A program made the translations under genes and the position numbers. A stretch of 35,063 bases of DNA from Mycobacterium sp. 1081908.1 (GTDB lineage: Bacteria; Actinomycetota; Actinomycetes; Mycobacteriales; Mycobacteriaceae), in contig NZ_LZLY01000080.1 of assembly GCF_001673535.1 (NCBI RefSeq), forward strand, positions 1 through 35,063, given 5' to 3'. Positions within the stretch are counted from its first letter, which is position 1. Every line of letters starts with the position of its first letter. This document shows positions 24,438 to 32,314 of the stretch, piece after piece. A model generated the notes under the pieces. That model saw only the letters and a program-made list of their open reading frames with translations, was not told where the DNA came from and did not search any database.

Positions 24438-24704
24438 ATGATGGCGTACGGCCCGAACTCCGGCGGCATTCTGGACACCGCGCGGGGAATCCTGATCGGA
24501 CTTCGCCGATGCCCTTCGCAAGTGGCTTTCGACGAATTGCACAGTGCGGCATTGCGTCACAAGGTTCCGGTATTCGCCATGGCGTGGGCGCTCGTTCACC
24601 TGGCGGGTGACGGCGAGAAGACGCCGAGCTTCACCGACGCGCAGTCCGCGGCCCGCCACGAGTGGGGTTCTCTGTTCACCAGGCCTGCGGCGGTGAGCTG
24701 CTGA
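24438..24704 (+). CDS. small stand-alone ANTAR-domain protein
   Basis: The product has 88 residues. The ANTAR three-helix signature is ILDTARGILIGLRRCPSQVA then FDELHSAALRHKVPVFAMAW and ALVHLAG. It corresponds to the family's A-KG-L-...A...L...S...N..L...A pattern, with Asp and Arg changes. ANTAR domains bind RNA hairpins and prevent transcription termination. There is no sensor domain (GAF, PAS or receiver), so another protein must supply the signal or the domain acts constitutively. AGGAGG at 24422-24427 sets the start; two ATGs are adjacent (24438, 24441). There is no obvious operon partner. Confidence 0.8.
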   Translation: MMAYGPNSGGILDTARGILIGLRRCPSQVAFDELHSAALRHKVPVFAMAWALVHLAGDGEKTPSFTDAQSAARHEWGSLFTRPAAVSC

Positions 24705-24782
24705 GCGGGGGTTAGAGACTTGGCGCCGGCCGGGGTCCTGGGGGGTACCACGGCCGTCGCCAACCAGCAGTCCGCGGAATCG

Positions 24783-25502
24783 TCAGCGCGTCCATGCCGA
24801 CGATTCGGCCGCCGCGCGCAATGCCGCGAGGATGCGCTGCTCCTTTTCCCGAAACCGTTCGCTGGGAGCCGGCACGGAGATCGCGACCACGTTGTCGCCG
24901 GCGGTACGCCGCGCGATGGCGGCCGCCGAGATGCCGGGAGTGTGCTCGTCGCGGTCGAAAGCGATACCGGTGTGCCTGATCTCGGCGATTTCGGCACGCA
25001 GCGCGTCGGCCGCCCCGAGGCGACCGATGAGGGCGTCGGCCTCGGCCGCGTCGAGGGCCGCGAGGGCCGCTTTTCCGTTGGCGGTCGATTCCAGCGGGAA
25101 TCGGACGCCGACGGCCGAGACCGCGCGCAGCCGGTGCGGCGATTCGATCTGGTCGACGAACCACATCCGCCGGCCCCGCAGTACCGACAGGTCGACCGTT
25201 TCGCCGTCGGCCGCGCGCGCCACCCGTTCGATCGTCGGGCGGAAGATCGTCGCGATCTGTTCGCCGTCGGCGCCGCCGAAACCCAGCAGGCGCTCACCGA
25301 GCGAAAAGCGGCCCTGCGCATCGACGTTCGCCAACCCCACCTCCACCAGGCCCACCAGCAGGCGGCGAGCCGTCGACTTGGCCAGCCCGAGCCGCTCGCC
25401 GAGGTCGACAAGGCGCAGCCGCCCCGGCTCGGCGGCGATCTCGTCCAGCGCCGCGGCGGCCCGGCGCAGGACCTGGATGCCTTCGTCGCGACCGGTCGGC
25501 AA
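24783..25502 (-). CDS. IclR-family transcriptional regulator
   Basis: The product has 239 residues. The winged helix-turn-helix spans about residues 10-65 (LRLVDLGERLGLAKSTARRL). The effector domain includes GETVDLSVLRGRRMWFVDQI, LESTANGKAALAALD and the final GDNVVAISVPAP, all standard for IclR. A TTG start at 25502 is preceded by AAAGGGGGA at good spacing; the nearby ATG is in another frame. It is divergent from the flavoprotein-hydrolase pair and almost certainly regulates it. IclR regulators commonly control aromatic catabolism, which fits the PhlG-like hydrolase. Confidence 0.9.
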   Translation of the reverse strand: MPTGRDEGIQVLRRAAAALDEIAAEPGRLRLVDLGERLGLAKSTARRLLVGLVEVGLANVDAQGRFSLGERLLGFGGADGEQIATIFRPTIERVARAADGETVDLSVLRGRRMWFVDQIESPHRLRAVSAVGVRFPLESTANGKAALAALDAAEADALIGRLGAADALRAEIAEIRHTGIAFDRDEHTPGISAAAIARRTAGDNVVAISVPAPSERFREKEQRILAALRAAAESSAWTR

Positions 25503-25540
25503 AATTTTCCCCCTTTAAACGCCATTTGTCGGCATTCGTC

Positions 25541-25558
25541 CACTATAGTGTTCCGCAT
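25541..25558. promoter_or_regulatory. palindromic bidirectional -10 region
   Basis: CACTATAGTG (25541-25550) is a perfect 10-bp palindrome containing TATAGT on both strands, so one element can act as the -10 of both the IclR gene and the divergent flavoprotein gene. TCCGCAT at 25552-25558 recurs as ATGCGGA at 25580-25586 (7-bp inverted repeat, 21-base spacer), between the promoter and the flavoprotein start, and may be an IclR contact. Binding is inferred. Confidence 0.45.
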
Positions 25559-25601
25559 CGTGGATCACAACGACCCGAAATGCGGACCAAAGGAGTTCCA
25601 C

Positions 25602-26942
25602 ATGGGCGCGCTACCAGCCGGGCGGCACTTTTTCCGGGGCGATGACGGGTATGAGGCCGCCCGGCGCGGCACGGTGTGGCACGAGCGGGTGCCCGAGCGT
25701 TACCCCGAGGTGATCGTCCAGGCGGTCGACGCCGGGGAGATCATCGCCGGCATCCGCTATGCCCGGGCCAACGGGCACCGGGTCAGCATCGTTTCGGGCG
25801 GGCACAGCTTCGCCGCGAGCCACCTGCGCGACGGCGCCGTGCTGCTCGACGTCAGCCGCCTGGATCACGTCACGGTCGACGCCGAAAAGGGTGTCGCCGT
25901 CGTCGGTCCGGGCAAGGGCGGCAGCCTGCTCATGGCCGACCTGGAGGAGCAGGGGCTGTTCTTTCCCGGCGGCCACTGCAAAGGCGTCTGCCTCGGCGGT
26001 TATCTACTGCAGGGCGGGTACGGCTGGAACAGCCGCATCTACGGCCCGGCGTGCGAGAGCGTCGTGGGCCTGGACGTCATCACCGCCGACGGCGAGCAGA
26101 TCCATTGCGACGCAGACAATCACGCCGATCTCTACTGGGCGGCCCGCGGGGCCGGCCCGGGCTTTTTCGGCGTCGTCACCTCGTTTTACCTGAAGCTTTA
26201 CCCGCGCCCGGCCGTCTGCGGCACCAGCATCTACGTCTATCCGTGGGACGTCGCCGACGAGGTCTACAGCTGGGCCCGCAGCATCAGCGCCGAGGTGGAC
26301 CGCCGCGTGGAGATGCAGGCCATCGCCACACGCAGCCTCCCGGAGATGGGCATCGACAGCCCCGCGATCGCGTTCGCGTCCCCGGCGTTCGCCGACTCCG
26401 AGGAGGAAGCGCAGCAGGCCCTCGCGATATTCGGCACCTGCCCCGTGGTGGACAAAGCGCTTGTCGCGGTCCCGTACATGACGAGCGACCTACCCACCTG
26501 GTACACGGCCGTGATGACCCACTATTTGAACGACCACCGCTACACGGCCGACAACATGTGGACCTCGGCGTCCGCCGAGGAGCTGCTGCCGGGCATCCGG
26601 ACGATCCTGCAAACCATGCCGCCGGCCCCGTCGCACTTCCTGTGGCTGAACTGGGGGCCGTCCCCGCCGCGCCAGGACATGGCCTACAGCGTGGAGGACG
26701 AGGTCTACCTGGCGCTCTACGGCTCGTGGCGGGACGCCGCCGACGACCAGAAGTACGGCGACTGGGCGGGATCCAGCATGGCCGCGATGTCACACCTGGC
26801 CACCGGAATCCAGCTCGCCGACGAAAACCTGGGCAACCGGCCGGCGAAGTTCGCCACCGACGACGCCATGGCGCGCCTCGACAAGGCGCGCGCCACCTAT
26901 GACCCCGACGGCTTGTTCAACAGTTGGATGGGACGACTCTGA
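25602..26942 (+). CDS. FAD-dependent oxidoreductase with BBE domain, probably bicovalent flavin
   Basis: The product has 446 residues. The PCMH-type FAD domain begins near PEVIVQAVDAGEIIAGIRYA. VSGGHSF holds His68, and GGHCKGVCLGGYLLQGGYG holds Cys126/Cys130. One His and one Cys at these positions are the attachment points of a bicovalently bound flavin in berberine bridge enzyme-type oxidases. The C-terminal end YDPDGLFNSWMG is the BBE motif (usually NPxxxF). An AGGAG site precedes the ATG at 25602. The long open frame upstream of that ATG is antisense to the IclR gene. It is coupled to the next gene (TGATG). Confidence 0.9.
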   Translation: MGALPAGRHFFRGDDGYEAARRGTVWHERVPERYPEVIVQAVDAGEIIAGIRYARANGHRVSIVSGGHSFAASHLRDGAVLLDVSRLDHVTVDAEKGVAVVGPGKGGSLLMADLEEQGLFFPGGHCKGVCLGGYLLQGGYGWNSRIYGPACESVVGLDVITADGEQIHCDADNHADLYWAARGAGPGFFGVVTSFYLKLYPRPAVCGTSIYVYPWDVADEVYSWARSISAEVDRRVEMQAIATRSLPEMGIDSPAIAFASPAFADSEEEAQQALAIFGTCPVVDKALVAVPYMTSDLPTWYTAVMTHYLNDHRYTADNMWTSASAEELLPGIRTILQTMPPAPSHFLWLNWGPSPPRQDMAYSVEDEVYLALYGSWRDAADDQKYGDWAGSSMAAMSHLATGIQLADENLGNRPAKFATDDAMARLDKARATYDPDGLFNSWMGRL

Positions 26943-27736
26943 TGGCCGGCGATCTGTACCTGGGCTACCGTGACCACGACGCGAACACGCCGTTCGGCAA
27001 GTTCCTCAAGCCCGAAATGGCCCCGCTGCCAAGCCATGTCGTGGAGGCGCTGCAGCACGGCCCGCAGGGCGGGATGGCGTTGCTGGCGTTCGACGACGCC
27101 GCCAGCGTCGCCGAGGAGGGCTACCAGCGGACCGAGAACGGCTACGGGATCCTCGAGGACGGCAGCCTGCAAGTGTCGGTGCGCACCGACATGCCCGGGG
27201 TCACCCCCGCGATGTGGGCGTGGTGGTTCGGGTGGCACGGATGCGACACCCGCCGCTACAAGCTGTGGCACCCGCGGGCGCACCTGTCCGCCGCCTGGAA
27301 GGACGGCAAGGACGACCGGCGATACATCGGCCGCTGGTCGATGATCAGCGAGTACATCGGCTCGGCGTTGCTCAACGGCGCCATTCAATTCGTCGAACCG
27401 GCAGCGCTGGGCTGCCCGCCCGACACCGCGGACGCGGTGTCGATCTGCGCCCGGCTGGGGTCGGGCGACGCGCCGGTGGATGCGGGCTGGTTCATCCATC
27501 ACATCCGCTCGACGCCGACGGGCGCCGAGATGCGGTCACGATTCTGGATGGGCGGACCGCACATCGCCGTGCGCAACGCGCCCGGCGTGGCGTCGCGGGC
27601 GGTCCGCCCGATCGCGTCGCGGGTGCTGGGCACCTCGGAGGCGACGGCCCGCAACCTGCTGGTGCACTGCGCGCAGGAGATGAATCACTTGGCGGGCTTC
27701 CTGCCGGAGCTGCACGCGGCCTTCGGCGCCGAATAG
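26942..27736 (+). CDS. PhlG-like C-C bond hydrolase (DAPG hydrolase family)
   Basis: The product has 264 residues. The segment TPAMWAWWFGWHGCDTRRYK followed by LWHPRAH is the strongest signature of the 2,4-diacetylphloroglucinol hydrolase family, which cleaves an acyl group from a phenol ring using zinc. Candidate metal ligands are His114 (WHPRAH), Glu137 (SEYIG) and the His242-x3-Glu246 pair (VHCAQEM). The start overlaps the flavoprotein stop by one base. The flavoprotein may oxidise a phenolic or terpenoid compound that this enzyme then cleaves. The natural substrate is not known, and production or degradation of phloroglucinols should not be assumed. Confidence 0.83.
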   Translation: MAGDLYLGYRDHDANTPFGKFLKPEMAPLPSHVVEALQHGPQGGMALLAFDDAASVAEEGYQRTENGYGILEDGSLQVSVRTDMPGVTPAMWAWWFGWHGCDTRRYKLWHPRAHLSAAWKDGKDDRRYIGRWSMISEYIGSALLNGAIQFVEPAALGCPPDTADAVSICARLGSGDAPVDAGWFIHHIRSTPTGAEMRSRFWMGGPHIAVRNAPGVASRAVRPIASRVLGTSEATARNLLVHCAQEMNHLAGFLPELHAAFGAE

Positions 27737-27750
27737 CGCGGGGCGGCCGC

Positions 27751-27811
27751 CGCGAAAGTGCAACTGCCGACACGTTTCTCGAGTAGCCGCGTCGCTAGTT
27801 GCACCCTCGCG
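27751..27811. terminator. inverted repeat between convergent genes
   Basis: CGCGAAAGTGCAACT (27751-27765) pairs with AGTTGCACCCTCGCG (27797-27811) at 13 of 15 positions across a 31-base loop. It occupies the 84-bp gap between the convergent PhlG-like gene and the next minus-strand gene. It may be a bidirectional terminator or a copy of a dispersed intergenic repeat. Confidence 0.45.
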
Positions 27812-27820
27812 ATTTGGGCA

Positions 27821-28273
27821 TCAGGCCGGCGTCGCCGCCGGCGGGTGCGGGGCGCCGACCACGACGAACGCCTCGACGGTGGTGGCCTGCTCGAAGCCCT
27901 GCACCTCCACCCGCCACTCGTACATCCCCGGCTCCAACGGGATTCCCGCCGGGATGTTGAGGGTGAGCGGCATGCGAACCGAGGTGCCGTGGATCGCCCC
28001 GGGCGGACGTCCGGCCTCCGCCGACGCCTCGAAGGAGATCCGTTGTGGCCCTTGCGTGCCCAGCACCACCACCGGGTCGCCGTCGGTGGTCAACAGTTGG
28101 CACGTCAGCTTGTGCGGCTTGTTGGTCTCGTCCCAGTCGATGTCCAGGAAAAGCACCAAAGCGAAAGGGGGCGTAGGGGTTTGGCACTGACGCCACCCGA
28201 GGCCGAGGGCATGAACCTTTCCGGATTGGACGTCAGCCTGCGCCGCGTCCGCGAGGAACAGGCTGATCTTCAC
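27821..28273 (-). CDS. conserved hypothetical beta-rich protein (DUF6941-like)
   Basis: The 150-residue protein starts MKISLFLADAAQADVQSGKV and continues with HALGLGWRQCQTPTPP, then alternating beta strands ending in YEWRVEVQGFEQATTVEAFV. The opening resembles a family of small bacterial proteins I recall as DUF6941; no function is known. It has no signal peptide and no membrane segment. The GTG at 28273 is the only start giving this conserved N-terminus. It stands alone between convergent and divergent neighbours. Confidence 0.7.
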   Translation of the reverse strand: MKISLFLADAAQADVQSGKVHALGLGWRQCQTPTPPFALVLFLDIDWDETNKPHKLTCQLLTTDGDPVVVLGTQGPQRISFEASAEAGRPPGAIHGTSVRMPLTLNIPAGIPLEPGMYEWRVEVQGFEQATTVEAFVVVGAPHPPAATPA

Positions 28274-28451
28274 GCCGGGGCCGCGATCGCCTTAGCGGTT
28301 GTCACCGCGAGACCCTGCCCTGCCATCTCCGCCGCCTCGAGATCCACGTGATCCTTCCCCCGCCGTCATCCGCAGGATCATACCTTCGCGCGGATCGGGC
28401 GCGGCGGCCGCGCACCCGCCCGGGTGCCGCCCTTGGGAAAGCGGATCTTCG

Positions 28452-28796
28452 CTATGCGCCGGCGGGCTTCGGCGCTTCGCCTTCCTCGGTCTGGGCCAGC
28501 TTTTCGGGGCAGTACGCGGAGGCCGCGATCGCCGCGAACTTGGCGGCGCCGGGGCCTTGGAACCCCGGGTTCTTCTCCTGCAGGTTCTTGACGATTTCCT
28601 CGCCGGTCAGTCCGTCGTCGGCCGACTTGCACACCTGCTTGCCGGCGGTGATCGCGCGGTCGGCGTTCAGGTACGTCAGGCCGGCTTGGGTGAGCGCGTT
28701 GAGGAAGCTTTGGTCCTTGGCGTCGGGGTCGGCGTAGGCCGGGGCGGCGGTACCGATGACGAGGGCGGCACTTGCCAGCAGCAGTACGGGTCTCAT
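28452..28796 (-). CDS. secreted DUF732-domain protein
   Basis: The product has 114 residues. A signal peptide (MRPVLLLASAALVIGTAAPAY) ends at AYA-D. The mature part has the mycobacterial DUF732 pattern: DQSFLNALTQAGLTYLNADR, AITAGKQVCKSADDG and ASAYCPEKL, with two cysteines likely to form a disulfide. These small exported proteins are abundant in mycobacteria; their role is unknown. The start at 28796 fits the signal peptide; the 17-residue upstream extension does not. Confidence 0.87.
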   Translation of the reverse strand: MRPVLLLASAALVIGTAAPAYADPDAKDQSFLNALTQAGLTYLNADRAITAGKQVCKSADDGLTGEEIVKNLQEKNPGFQGPGAAKFAAIAASAYCPEKLAQTEEGEAPKPAGA

Positions 28797-28897
28797 AGTT
28801 CCGTGATTGTCGCAAAGTGCGCAAAAGCGTGCATCCGCTGCGGCCAACGGGACTTTAACGACGGCTGGCCACCGGATGAAATCCGACGGCTCCGCAG

Positions 28898-30673
28898 TCA
28901 GTTGCCGGGGGGCAGCTGCCGGGGGCCTTCGGGCGCGCGCAGCTCGCCCGGTCCGTCTCGCCGCGTCAACGCGGCATCGCGCTCGCGCGACGCCAGCGTC
29001 AGGGCCTCGACGTCGTTGGCGGCGATGCCGCGCACCGAGCGCCGCTCGTGGCCGCCCACCCGGACCCGGCCGGCGGTGGGCGGGGCTTCGTCGGACTGCG
29101 GCGCCTGCCCCCCGGGCTCGGAGCTTTCCGAGTCGAGCGTCACCTTGCGGGTGCGCCTGAGCGCGAAGGTGATCTCCTCGACCTCTTCGAACACGTGCCG
29201 CGCGGTGCGCAGCGGCTGGGTCGTGTTGTCGATGACCCGGGCGACGAACGGGGGAACCAGCGGGCGGATCCAGCGGGCCGCGGCCCTGGTGGCGTCGGGA
29301 AGCGAGGGAATCAGCGGGGTCGCCCGCTCATCGTGCGGTTCGACCTCCCCGCCCGGCTCGACCGGTGCGGGCAGGTTCGCCGGGGTCGCGGGCGCCACCT
29401 GGACCTCGGGCTCCTGCGTGCCGGCGGGCAGCGGGGCGATCGCCCGACTGGCCGCCTCGGCTTCCGCCGCGATCGGCAGGTACATGTCGTCGGCCGGCGG
29501 CTCGAACGTTCGCCGCGACGACGCCCGCACCGGCGCATCGAGGGCGTCCATCACCCGCCGGCGCTGCCGTTCGCGGTCGATCTCGGTCTGCGCCTCGATG
29601 GCGAGCCGGGCCTGAGTGAGTTGGTGTTCGGCCCACATGATTTCGGCCTCGCGGCGGACCTGCGCCCGCTTGATCGCGATCGCGGTTTCGGCCTCGAGTT
29701 CGGCGCGTTCGCGCTCGGCCCGCGCGGTCGTGTGGCGGTCGTGCGTCGTCTCGCCGCGCCACAGCCGCAGGATCAGCGGCAGCAGGCACAGCAGCGCGAA
29801 GAACGCGATCGCCGCCAGCCGCAGCGCCAACGCCCCGGCGCCGGCCAGGGTGACGTCGTTCATGGCCACCCAGCGCGCGCCCAGCCCCCGGCCGGCGTCC
29901 GCGGCCACGTCCTCGCGCGCCCGCGCCAGGGCCTGCTCCTCACGGGAGATGCGGGCATCCAGTTCGGGTGCCTGGCGGTCGCGGGCCGCCAACGCGGTGT
30001 CCAGTTCGCGCTGGGCGTCGGCGAGAAGCTCGTTTGCGGTTCGGGTTTCGGGCCCGGCCCCGGGAACGCCGGTGATGCGGGTCTGCGGGCAGGGTGGCGT
30101 GGGGTTGTACTCGCAGCGCGCCACGACCAGGGCCTGGTCCTGGCGCTCGCGGGCCTGCGCGACGGCGCGGTCGAGCCCGCCCCGCGCGTCCTTGGTTTGT
30201 TGCAGCGATGCCGACGCCTGCGCGACGGCCGGAGCCGAGTCGGCGTTGCGCAGGGCCCGTTCGTCGAGGCGGTGGTCGATCGAACTGGCAAAGATGGCGA
30301 GCGAGGCGAGCTCGCCGACGACGACCCCGACGGCGATCGCGACGGCGGCGCGAGCGGCGACGCCGGGCCAGCGCCGCCCGGGCCCGGCGGCGGTGCCGCG
30401 GGTCACCGCGCCCACCAGCAGGCCGAAGACGAGCGTCAGCGCCACGACGGCGGGCGTCGGCCAGCGGGTGGACTGGCTCAGCGCCAGGCCCGCGACTAGC
30501 CAGGCCAGCGCGGCCACGAGCAACACGACCGCGCCGGCCAGGGCCTCGTCGGCCTGGGTCGCCCGCTCTTGCCGTTCACCGGGCTCGCGGCGGTGCCCGC
30601 CGCCGAGCCAGGTCAGCGGTCCCTGGATCCGGGACGTCAACGAGCGCGGCTCAGTGGCTTCCTGGGCGCACAT
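28898..30673 (-). CDS. large membrane protein with coiled coils (DUF4407-like)
   Basis: The product has 591 residues from the ATG at 30673 (TTG at 30682 is possible, but the GGAGGT is then only two bases away). Three membrane helices lie in the first 135 residues. A long charged helical region contains a CEYNPTPPCPQTR loop with two cysteines. A fourth membrane helix follows near 290 (LAAIAFFALLCLLPLILRLW). A second coiled coil (ERERAELEAETAIAIKRAQV) and a low-complexity Pro/Glu tail complete it. This order matches the DUF4407 family. No enzyme motif is present; a structural or sensing role at the membrane is possible. It is transcribed alone. Confidence 0.8.
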   Translation of the reverse strand: MCAQEATEPRSLTSRIQGPLTWLGGGHRREPGERQERATQADEALAGAVVLLVAALAWLVAGLALSQSTRWPTPAVVALTLVFGLLVGAVTRGTAAGPGRRWPGVAARAAVAIAVGVVVGELASLAIFASSIDHRLDERALRNADSAPAVAQASASLQQTKDARGGLDRAVAQARERQDQALVVARCEYNPTPPCPQTRITGVPGAGPETRTANELLADAQRELDTALAARDRQAPELDARISREEQALARAREDVAADAGRGLGARWVAMNDVTLAGAGALALRLAAIAFFALLCLLPLILRLWRGETTHDRHTTARAERERAELEAETAIAIKRAQVRREAEIMWAEHQLTQARLAIEAQTEIDRERQRRRVMDALDAPVRASSRRTFEPPADDMYLPIAAEAEAASRAIAPLPAGTQEPEVQVAPATPANLPAPVEPGGEVEPHDERATPLIPSLPDATRAAARWIRPLVPPFVARVIDNTTQPLRTARHVFEEVEEITFALRRTRKVTLDSESSEPGGQAPQSDEAPPTAGRVRVGGHERRSVRGIAANDVEALTLASRERDAALTRRDGPGELRAPEGPRQLPPGN

Positions 30674-30909
30674 CGGTTCCAAACACCTCCAAGTCAGTCA
30701 AGCCTCCCAGGCCGGCGGCCGGCGCACCGAATCCAGGCGCCGCACCTGTGGTGATGTTCACAGCGCAATGGGGGTGGGTGCGGGTCACATCCTCGTGATA
30801 CCCATCGGGTCCGCCCAGCCTGTTCCGGGGGCCACGCCTGGCGCGAAATTGCTGCGACGCGGGCAGATCAGCGACCGTTCCGGCAGGGGACGTGAGACGG
30901 TATAAGCCT

Positions 30910-31467
30910 ATGCCAAATCACGATTATGTCACCTACGAAGAGTTCGGCCGCAGGTTCTTCGAGGTCGCTGTCACCCCCGAGCGTGTCGCCGCCGCGTTCG
31001 CCGACATCGCCGGCAACGAGTTCGCCATGGAGCCCATCGCCCAGGGGCCCGGCGGGATCGCCAAGGTCAGCGCCAACGTCAAGATCCATGACCCCAAGGT
31101 GACCCGGCGCCTGGGCGACGACATCACGTTCGTCATCCACATCCCCCTGTCCATCGATCTGCTGCTGGACCTGCGCCTGGACAAGCAGCGGTTCGTGGTC
31201 TCCGGCGACATCGCGCTGCGCGCCACGGCACGGGCTGCCGAGCCCCTGCTGCTGATCGTCGACGTCGCGAAACCCCGTCCGTCCGATATCACCGTCAACG
31301 TGTCGTCGAAGTCCTTCCGCGGCGAGGTGCTGCGCATCCTGGCGGGGGTCGACGGCGAGATCCGTCGCTTCGTCGCCGCGTACGTCGCCGAGGAGATCGA
31401 CTCGCCGCAGTCGCAGGCCGCCCAGGTCATCGACGTGGCCCAGCAGTTGGCGGAGGCCTGGCCCTAG
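30910..31467 (+). CDS. conserved mycobacterial hypothetical protein
   Basis: The 185-residue soluble protein starts MPNHDYVTYEEFGRRFFEVA and contains VTPERVAAAFADIAGNEF, two beta-rich segments (FVIHIPLSIDLLLDLRLD, LLLIVDVAKPRP) and a C-terminal helix EIRRFVAAYVAEEID. It looks like a lipid- or ligand-binding beta protein of the kind common in mycobacteria, but I do not recognise a named family. A GTG at 30892 would add six residues. The 227-base gap upstream contains no clear promoter or gene. Confidence 0.75.
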   Translation: MPNHDYVTYEEFGRRFFEVAVTPERVAAAFADIAGNEFAMEPIAQGPGGIAKVSANVKIHDPKVTRRLGDDITFVIHIPLSIDLLLDLRLDKQRFVVSGDIALRATARAAEPLLLIVDVAKPRPSDITVNVSSKSFRGEVLRILAGVDGEIRRFVAAYVAEEIDSPQSQAAQVIDVAQQLAEAWP

Positions 31468-31488
31468 CCATCGCGGGCCGGGGTTTAT

Positions 31489-31506
31489 CCCGTCGGGACC
31501 GACGGG
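31489..31506. terminator. GC-rich 18-bp palindrome between two plus-strand genes
   Basis: Perfect 8-bp arms CCCGTCGG and CCGACGGG surround a 2-base centre. It sits 21 bases after one stop and 45 bases before the next TTG start. It may be a terminator of the upstream gene or an operator for the SRPBCC gene; no T-tract follows. Confidence 0.4.
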
Positions 31507-31551
31507 TATGCGGAAGCAACACCCGCGACCGCTGACGAGGAGCGAGAACCC

Positions 31552-31980
31552 TTGGCACGAGTAGATGTTTCGATGGCGTCGGATGTGCCCCCTGAGACCG
31601 CCTGGAAGCTGGCGTCCGACCTGCGCCGCTTCGACGAGTGGCTGACGATTTTCGGGGGCTGGCGCGGGCCCGTCCCGTCGACGATCGAGAAGGGCACCTG
31701 CGTTTCGTCGTGCATCAAGGTCAAGGGCTTCCGCAACATCATCCACTGGGAAGTCACCTGCTATGACGCACCGAAAGCGGTTGAGCTGCAAGGCCGGGGC
31801 CGCGGCGGCATCCGGGTTGCGGTCGGCGTGACCATCTCCGACGACGATCCGGGATCGAAGTTTCGCCTGACGGCGGACCTGAAGGGCGGCGTGCTTAGCG
31901 GGCCGGTCGGGGGGCTGGTCGCCAGGGTGCTGCGATCCGACATCCGGAAATCGGTCAACAACCTGGCTTCCCTGCAGTAG
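31552..31980 (+). CDS. SRPBCC-fold protein of the Rv0910 type
   Basis: The product has 142 residues. PETAWKLASDLRRFDEWLTI, then WRGPVPSTIEKGT and VKGFRNIIHWEVTCYDAPKA, follow the pattern of M. tuberculosis Rv0910. That protein is listed as a toxin of an Rv0909/Rv0910 pair and has a START/polyketide-cyclase-like ligand pocket. No Rv0909-like antitoxin gene lies next to it: only 84 bases separate it from the upstream gene. A ligand-binding role is therefore at least as likely as toxicity. TTG start with GAGGAG upstream. Confidence 0.8.
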   Translation: MARVDVSMASDVPPETAWKLASDLRRFDEWLTIFGGWRGPVPSTIEKGTCVSSCIKVKGFRNIIHWEVTCYDAPKAVELQGRGRGGIRVAVGVTISDDDPGSKFRLTADLKGGVLSGPVGGLVARVLRSDIRKSVNNLASLQ

Positions 31981-31993
31981 CTACCGCGAGCAG

Positions 31994-32224
31994 TTACGGC
32001 GGCGGCTGACCCGTGTGCCAGCCGCGTTCGGCGTCGCGGATCCGCCTGCGGTCCATGGCAAGCCACGCCAGCCCGGCGCCGAAGGCCAGCAGGCCGACGA
32101 TCGCGGCCGCCACGCCCGGTCCGGCCTGTCCGAGCGCGAAATTGATCACGCACGCCACGAACGCGACGGCGCCGACCACGACGACGACGAGGCCGGCCGA
32201 GCGCTCCCAGAGGCGTCGTACCAT
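31994..32224 (-). CDS. small two-helix membrane protein
   Basis: The product has 76 residues with an arginine-rich N-terminus (MVRRLWERS) and two membrane helices (LVVVVVGAVAFVACVINFAL and AAAIVGLLAFGAGLAWLAM). A basic, hydrophilic tail RRRIRDAERGWHTGQPPP follows. AGGAGG precedes the ATG at a normal distance. It is convergent with the SRPBCC gene, with 13 bases between the ends. It has no recognisable family and may be transcribed with the upstream molybdoenzyme gene 90 bases away. Confidence 0.75.
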   Translation of the reverse strand: MVRRLWERSAGLVVVVVGAVAFVACVINFALGQAGPGVAAAIVGLLAFGAGLAWLAMDRRRIRDAERGWHTGQPPP

Positions 32225-32314
32225 GAGTGCCTCCTCAGATTCCGCTTCGTTACACCGCTTGTCTGCGGCTACCCGAAACGGCCTCCGAGGAAACGACTTT
32301 GGTCCGCGACGCCG

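Noticed and set aside
24720..25601. 294-codon in-frame extension upstream of the BBE flavoprotein
   Set aside because: It is antisense to the IclR gene, and a ribosome site plus a conserved N-terminus fix the start at 25602.
29048..30499. 483-codon open frame on the plus strand
   Set aside because: It is antisense to the DUF4407-like gene; it is arginine- and glycine-rich with no domain pattern.
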